Shown piece after piece: positions 60,058 to 64,000 of a DNA stretch of 64,000 bases (position 1 is the first letter of the stretch; each line of letters begins with the position of its first letter). The notes beneath the pieces are model-generated. The model was not told the DNA's origin, ran no database searches, and saw nothing but the letters and a program-made list of their open reading frames with translations. The DNA is from Gemmatimonadetes bacterium 13_1_20CM_4_69_16 (GTDB lineage Bacteria; Gemmatimonadota; Gemmatimonadetes; Gemmatimonadales; GWC2-71-9), in assembly GCA_001919865.1 (NCBI GenBank), contig MNIR01000052.1:1-64000 (forward strand), in the 5' to 3' direction. The translations under genes and the position numbers were made by a program.

Positions 60058-61242
60058 ATGGTGGACGCGACATCGGACGCGCGCACCACTCGCCCGCTGC
60101 GGCTCGGCATGGTGGGGGGCGGGCGCGGTGCGTTCATCGGCGCCGTGCACCGCTTGTGCGCCCGCATGGACGGGCAGTTCGAGCTGGTCGCGGGCGCCCT
60201 CTCGTCCGACGCACAGCGCGCCAGGGACTCAGGCGCCGATCTCGGTCTGGCACCGGACCGCGCGTATATGAGCTTCGCCCAGATGGCGGCGGCGGAAGCC
60301 AAGCGGCCCGACGGCATCGAGGTCGTCAGCATCGTCACGCCGAACGACAGTCATCACGCCATCGCTCGCGCCTTTCTCGACCGCGGCATAGACGTGATCT
60401 GTGACAAGCCGATGACGACGACGGTGGAGGACGCCCTCGACCTGGTGCAGGCGGTACGGCGCAGCGGTCTCGTGTTCGGCCTCACCCACAACTACACCGG
60501 CTACCCCCTGGTGCGTCAGGCGCGCGAGATGGTGGCGGCTGGCGAGCTGGGCCCCATCCGCGTCGTCCAGGTGGAGTACGTGCAGGACTGGCTGACCACC
60601 AAGCTGGAAGACACGGGGCACAAGCAGGCCGGCTGGCGGGTCGATCCGCAGCGTGCCGGCGCGGGCGGCTGCCTCGGTGATATCGGCACCCACGCCTACA
60701 ACCTCGCCGACTTCGTCACGGGACTGCACGTACGCGAGCTGGCGGCGGACCTGGGCCGTTTCGTAGAAGGCCGCCGGCTCGACGACAACGTCCACGTCCT
60801 ACTGCGCTACGAGAGCGGCGTGCGCGGTATGCTGTGGGCGAGTCAGGTGGCGCCGGGTAACGAGAACGGGTTGCGGCTGCGCGTGTACGGCGAAACGGCC
60901 GGCCTGGAATGGAGCCAGGAGCACCCCAACCAGCTGCGCTTCGCCCTGGTGGGCCGGCCGCCGCAGATCCTGTCACGGGGAGGGCCCAGCCTCGGTCCGG
61001 CCGCGGCGCGCGCCACCCGAATTCCCTCCGGCCATCCCGAGGGCTATCTCGAGGGTTTCGCCAACCTGTATCGCGATCTCGCCGAGCAGATCAGGGCGCG
61101 TCGCGCCAAGCGCGCTCCCGATGGGCAGGCGCTGCTGGTCCCCACGGTCGAAGACGGTGCGCGCGGCGTCAAGTTCATCGCCGCGGCGGTGGAGTCAAGC
61201 GCCCAGAACGGCGCCTGGGTGGATGCACGCGTGACCGTCTAG
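60058..61242 (+). CDS. Gfo/Idh/MocA-family NAD(P)-dependent oxidoreductase
   Basis: 394 residues. Rossmann fingerprint LGMVGGGRGAFIGAVHR, the family's SIVTPNDSHHAIARAFLDRG and VICDKPMTTT (catalytic Lys in EKP-like CDKP), then GGCLGDIGTHAYNLADFVTG in the C-terminal substrate domain. ATG 60058 follows GGGAG at good spacing, 17 bp after the isomerase gene; the tracked 59617 start is a read-through. Probably oxidises the same sugar its partner isomerises. Confidence 0.92.
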   Translation: MVDATSDARTTRPLRLGMVGGGRGAFIGAVHRLCARMDGQFELVAGALSSDAQRARDSGADLGLAPDRAYMSFAQMAAAEAKRPDGIEVVSIVTPNDSHHAIARAFLDRGIDVICDKPMTTTVEDALDLVQAVRRSGLVFGLTHNYTGYPLVRQAREMVAAGELGPIRVVQVEYVQDWLTTKLEDTGHKQAGWRVDPQRAGAGGCLGDIGTHAYNLADFVTGLHVRELAADLGRFVEGRRLDDNVHVLLRYESGVRGMLWASQVAPGNENGLRLRVYGETAGLEWSQEHPNQLRFALVGRPPQILSRGGPSLGPAAARATRIPSGHPEGYLEGFANLYRDLAEQIRARRAKRAPDGQALLVPTVEDGARGVKFIAAAVESSAQNGAWVDARVTV

Positions 61243-61291
61243 CGTAGTGTGATGTGACGGTCTCATGCGACGTGCGACGTGGAGCGTGCAA

Positions 61292-62260
61292 CTAGCCTTT
61301 CGCGATATTCGCGACCGTCATGGTGGTCCGCTCCCAGAAATGCCAGAACGCCCGGTTCAGGCTGGCCGCCACTGCCCGGTTCCCGCCGACGCGGATGCGC
61401 CGCAGCGCCACGGCTCTGGCGAGGCTCGTGATCCCTGTGATTGCGGCCACCGTGTCTTCGGCGCGCGCGGGCCCGCGGATCCAGTCCACCGCGCGGGCTA
61501 CTCGGCCGACCCACGGCGCGGCGCGGGCCTGCGCTGCGGCGAAGAGGTCCTCGGCCTCGGCCACGAGCGTGACGTCGACCCGGCCGTCCCCGCCGCGTTC
61601 CACGCGGCAGGCGCCATCGGTCACCGTCAGGGTCCAGTCGCCGCCGCCTGGGCCGCGCAGCCGGTAGCGCATCGCGGCCCGGAGCTCGCGGGCGCGCTCG
61701 GGACGAAACATGGCGGGCCGAAGCTCTCGCAAGAACCAGTCGACCAGTGGCGCCGCGTACTCCGCGTCGAGCCCCTTCCACCGGCCGTTGGCGCGGAGCA
61801 GGTCCCGTTCGTGGAACACATTATCGGCAAACTGCGCGAGAAACAGCGTGCGCACGCGGACGCGCCCCACGAAGAACCACGCCGGCTTCTCCCACTCGGC
61901 GTCGCTCATGCGGCCGTACGTCGCCAGCAGGGCGTCCAGCTCCCGGTGGAACTCGTCCAGCAGGGTGGCGACCGGGGTCGTCCGTCGCCGCCTGACCTCG
62001 CGAGCGTTGCGGGTGAATGTGTCAAACTCGGGCGGGGCCGACGGGTTGTCGGCGAGCGCACGGCCCAGCACCTCGCGAAAATTCACCGGCATGGCGCTCG
62101 TCATGTGGGCCAAGACGTCGCGGGCGCGCCAGCCGAAATACGAGGTCGGGCGCTCCCACGCCAACGCCGTAAGCCCCGCGCAGGTCGCGTCCAGGTGCCG
62201 GTAGAAACGGTCCGCCAGGTCGAGCCACTCCGTGCGGGTGAGCCGGGTGAAGTCGGTCAT
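61292..62260 (-). CDS. DinB/MDMPI-like protein with SCP2-type C-terminal domain
   Basis: 322 residues. The N-terminal four-helix bundle (DLADRFYRHLDATCAGLTAL, GWRARDVLAHMTSAMPVNFR) with late His (FADNVFHERDLLR) is the metal-binding layout of mycothiol-dependent maleylpyruvate-isomerase-like proteins. The C-terminal part (GDWTLTVTDGACRVERGGDG, VTLVAEAEDLFAAAQARAAP) resembles a sterol-carrier domain. The ATG overlaps the stop of arsN2 (ATGA). Thiol-transfer chemistry is suggested by family only. Confidence 0.83.
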   Translation of the reverse strand: MTDFTRLTRTEWLDLADRFYRHLDATCAGLTALAWERPTSYFGWRARDVLAHMTSAMPVNFREVLGRALADNPSAPPEFDTFTRNAREVRRRRTTPVATLLDEFHRELDALLATYGRMSDAEWEKPAWFFVGRVRVRTLFLAQFADNVFHERDLLRANGRWKGLDAEYAAPLVDWFLRELRPAMFRPERARELRAAMRYRLRGPGGGDWTLTVTDGACRVERGGDGRVDVTLVAEAEDLFAAAQARAAPWVGRVARAVDWIRGPARAEDTVAAITGITSLARAVALRRIRVGGNRAVAASLNRAFWHFWERTTMTVANIAKG

Positions 62261-62694
62261 TCGAGCGACCGTGCCATCACCAGCGCGCTCACGGGGCAGG
62301 CGGTGGTGAACTCGGGAGAGTCCAGCACCGCCTGGTCCACGTCGGAGCGGGGGATGGGGCGGAAGCCGAATCGCGGGAAGAAGTCGCCGGCGGTTTCCGT
62401 GAGTAGATAGACGGTGCGCACACCGCGCCGGTGGGCGAGATCGAGTGCCGCCGCGGTGAGGGTCTGGCCGAGGCCCTGCCCGCGCCGCTCAGCGGCGACG
62501 GCGACGGAGCGGAGCAGCGCCGCGGAGCCGTACAGCTCGAGCGCCGCGGAGCCGACGACCCGCTTGCTCTCCTTCGCGACGAGTGTCGTCCCGAGATGCT
62601 GATCGAGCCCCGCGCGCGGCAGCTTGCTCTGGTCGAGCAGATCGAAGATCGCGGGGAGGTCGCTCGGTGTCGCGGGCGAGATGACGGGGGGCAT
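62257..62694 (-). CDS. arsN2: GNAT acetyltransferase, ArsN2-like
   Basis: 145 residues from ATG 62694 (the tracked 62898 start adds a spurious leader). The sequence follows the arsenic-resistance-linked ArsN2 pattern: LPRAGLDQHLGTTLVAKESK, VGSAALELYGSAALLRSVAV, RRGQGLGQTLTAAALDLAHR (acetyl-CoA loop), VYLLTETAGDFFPRFGF and SPEFTTACPVSALVMARSL. No other ars genes are nearby, so the role in arsenic or arsinothricin-type resistance is inferred from similarity. Confidence 0.87.
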   Translation of the reverse strand: MPPVISPATPSDLPAIFDLLDQSKLPRAGLDQHLGTTLVAKESKRVVGSAALELYGSAALLRSVAVAAERRGQGLGQTLTAAALDLAHRRGVRTVYLLTETAGDFFPRFGFRPIPRSDVDQAVLDSPEFTTACPVSALVMARSLE

Positions 62695-62702
62695 GGGGTC
62701 CC

Positions 62703-62875
62703 TTGCTAGCGGCTCGGTGCGGCAGTAGTGTAGGCGTGTGATCACGTTCGCCGTTCTCGGGTCGAATCGCAACCGGAACCTGAATTCAAATTCCGGGGGC
62801 CGTGCGGCGTAGCGAATCGAAAGTGTCGGAAATGCGCGCGCCCCCGGATACAGCGGCTTCGGGGGCGCACGTTTT
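62703..62875 (+). ncRNA. Possible small RNA with promoter and terminator-like hairpin
   Basis: TTGCTA (62703-62708), 17-bp spacer and TAGTGT (62726-62731) form a fair promoter. A 9-bp GC stem GCGCCCCCG/CGGGGGCGC (62838-62846 with 62860-62868) followed by CGTTTT lies about 100 bp downstream. No ORF fits between. It could equally be leader structure of the tRNA transcript; evidence is weak. Confidence 0.2.
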
Positions 62876-62963
62876 CCTGGCCCCTCACTCCTGTTCACCG
62901 CTGCGCGTCTGTGCGTCTAGTTCCTGGCGGCTGTTAACGGGGTGAGGGGCGGCTGCGGTGCAA

Positions 62964-63036
62964 TGGGGTGTAGGTCAACTGGCAGACCGCCCGGCTGTTA
63001 ACCGGGAAGTTGGAGGTTCGAGTCCTCCCGCCCCAG
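62964..63036 (+). tRNA. tRNA-Asn (anticodon GTT)
   Basis: A full cloverleaf of 73 bases: acceptor TGGGGTG with CGCCCCA (one G-U), D stem GGTC/GACC, anticodon stem CCCGG/CCGGG around CTGTTAA, variable loop AAGTT, T stem GGAGG/CCTCC with loop TTCGAGT, discriminator G. CCA is not encoded. The upstream arms CCCCTCAC (62881-62888) and GTGAGGGG (62942-62949) form an inverted repeat just before it. Confidence 0.97.
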
Positions 63037-63114
63037 CTTGTTTCTCGCGCTCGTTTCCATGAACGACCCCGTGATTCACATCAAGCAGAAACCCCGATGG
63101 CTGGTTGGGTGAGC

Positions 63115-63918
63115 ATGAAGCGGGCAAGCCTCCTCATTGCGGTCCTCGCGTGCCACACCTCCGGGCCGGACCGTGCGACGCCCGCCCCAGCGGGGTTCGT
63201 CGCGCGGACCACGGCCGTAGACGGCGCGACGTACCGCTACCAGGTGTTCGTGCCGCGTCACATGGGCCGGGCGCGCCCGCCCGTCATCCTCTCGCTGCAC
63301 GGGGCGGGGGAGCGGGGATCGGACGGCGAGCTGCAAACCATGGTTGGCCTCGGTCCCGTTGTCCGTGGCCGGGCCGAGTCATTTCCCGCCGTCGTGGTGT
63401 TCCCACAGGCGCCACTGGACAGCCTGTGGCGCGGCGCACCAGCGCGGGCGGCGCTGCAGGCGCTCGACGCCAGCCTGCTCGAGTTCCGCGGTGACTCCAC
63501 CCGCGTCTATCTCACCGGCCTCTCGATGGGTGGCTACGGCACGTGGCAGCTCGCGCTGGAGCACCCCAGCCGGTTCGCGGCCCTGGTGCCGGTGTGCGGC
63601 GGCGTCGGCCCGTTGCCCGGGTTCCCGAGCATCCGCGTCGACGCTATTCCGGCCACCGCGGAAGATCCGTACGCGTACGTCGCCACACACCTCGCCTCCA
63701 CTCCGGTGTGGCTGTTCCACGGCGCGGCCGACCGGACCGTTCCTCCCGCAGACTCGCGCGGCCTGGCGGAGGCGCTGCGCCGCGCGGGTGCGCCGGTACG
63801 CTACACCGAATACCCGGGCGTGGGACACAACTCCTGGGAATCGGCCTACAACGAGCCCGAGCTGTGGGGCTGGCTCTGGGCGCAGCGTCTCGACCGCCGC
63901 TCCGCAACACCACGCTGA
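63115..63918 (+). CDS. Lipoprotein esterase, PHB-depolymerase/dienelactone-hydrolase-like
   Basis: 267 residues from ATG 63115; the tracked start at 63010 lies inside the tRNA. A short signal with lipobox VLAC (MKRASLLIAVLACHTSG) predicts an envelope lipoprotein. Alpha/beta hydrolase elements: VILSLHGAGERG (oxyanion loop), YLTGLSMGGYGTWQLA (nucleophile Ser), VWLFHGAADRTVPP (Asp) and YPGVGHNSWESAY (His), as in the LpqC/feruloyl-esterase-like group. Substrate unknown. Confidence 0.85.
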   Translation: MKRASLLIAVLACHTSGPDRATPAPAGFVARTTAVDGATYRYQVFVPRHMGRARPPVILSLHGAGERGSDGELQTMVGLGPVVRGRAESFPAVVVFPQAPLDSLWRGAPARAALQALDASLLEFRGDSTRVYLTGLSMGGYGTWQLALEHPSRFAALVPVCGGVGPLPGFPSIRVDAIPATAEDPYAYVATHLASTPVWLFHGAADRTVPPADSRGLAEALRRAGAPVRYTEYPGVGHNSWESAYNEPELWGWLWAQRLDRRSATPR

Positions 63919-63919
63919 G

Positions 63920-64000
63920 ATGCGGGCCGCGGTTGGGTTCCGCGTCAAGTCCGGCTGGGCCACCGCCGTGTTGCTCGCTGGCCCGGCGGCCGCGCCCCGC
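63920..64000 (+). CDS. Start of an uncharacterised gene, cut by window end
   Basis: ATG 63920 follows the esterase stop after a single base and opens a frame of 27 codons to the edge: MRAAVGFRVKSGWATAVLLA then GPAAAPR. The basic start, hydrophobic stretch and codon use suggest a real gene in the same operon. Too little remains to name it. Confidence 0.5.
   Translation, partial: MRAAVGFRVKSGWATAVLLAGPAAAPR

Noticed and set aside
63010-63114. N-terminal extension of the esterase in the ORF track
   Set aside because: It would begin within tRNA-Asn; the lipoprotein signal starts at 63115.

Overview
The window is gene-dense, very GC-rich (GC-ending codons throughout, about 70% by eye) and looks like chromosomal core from a Gram-negative-type bacterium. 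The mix suggests Gemmatimonadota or a close relative: zinc-ribbon/PEGA Ser/Thr kinases, a GWxTD-family TPR protein, class II ribonucleotide reductase, MglBA, many GTG starts, and outer-membrane barrel and lipoprotein genes. This placement is an inference; no rRNA is present. I see no phage, IS element or CRISPR array. About eighteen gene junctions overlap as ATGA/GTGA or TGATG, so most genes lie in tightly coupled operons.

Layout. 1-3.4 kb: glycerate kinase (cut by the window edge), glyQS, a zincin-like protein, a receiver-like protein. 3.4-3.9 kb: hsp20 on the minus strand. 4.1-10.3 kb: a coupled run of YVTN propeller, small unknown protein, ubiquitin-like protein, 2-TM protein, HDAC-family deacetylase, dipeptide epimerase and priA. 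10.4-13.2 kb: archaeal-type ornithine cyclodeaminase family protein, an unknown protein, pyruvoyl arginine decarboxylase, ccdA. 13.4-16 kb: a glycine-zipper lipoprotein facing ggt. 16-19.5 kb: a peptidoglycan-recycling operon murQ-anmK-nagZ. 19.5-24.6 kb (minus): a phospho-signalling operon of zinc-ribbon/FHA protein, Ser/Thr kinase, PP2C phosphatase and membrane FHA-protease. 24.7-33.4 kb: envelope amidase, frameshifted peptidase/propeller/barrel, GWxTD protein, and a second, frameshifted kinase. 33.4-38.6 kb: gamma carbonic anhydrase, nrdJ, a MOSC protein between two paralogous zinc-ribbon proteins, a MarR regulator. 38.9-45.5 kb: cobB, pyk, PhnP-like hydrolase, fba, YtxH, BrkB, ltaE. 45.6-50.2 kb: two paralogous membrane-anchored JAMM proteins and an Ig-like exported protein. 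50.3-53.1 kb: ffs (SRP RNA)-dnaX-ebfC-recR, the synteny known from Bacillus. 53.1-57.1 kb: mglB-mglA-pgsA-cinA-hydrolase. 57.3-61.2 kb: grpE-dnaJ, a sugar isomerase/epimerase and an oxidoreductase. 61.3-64 kb: a DinB/SCP2 protein and arsN2 on the minus strand, tRNA-Asn, an esterase lipoprotein, and the start of a further gene.

The main points for a second look are: (i) the tandem JAMM-fold membrane proteins, which keep the metal-binding motif but seem to lack the usual upstream glutamate; (ii) a ubiquitin-like protein in a coupled operon; (iii) a dnaX A-tract, GC stem and early -1 stop that would make a gamma-length product; (iv) several families of intergenic palindromes, some of which run in frame into the N-termini of neighbouring genes; (v) a kinase-phosphatase-FHA operon; and (vi) a recurrent TATCTT/TAGCTT -10-like box, sometimes so close to the start codon that the mRNA would be leaderless. 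No gene-free stretch is longer than about 310 bp; the longest (50194-50502) holds the SRP RNA and one palindrome.
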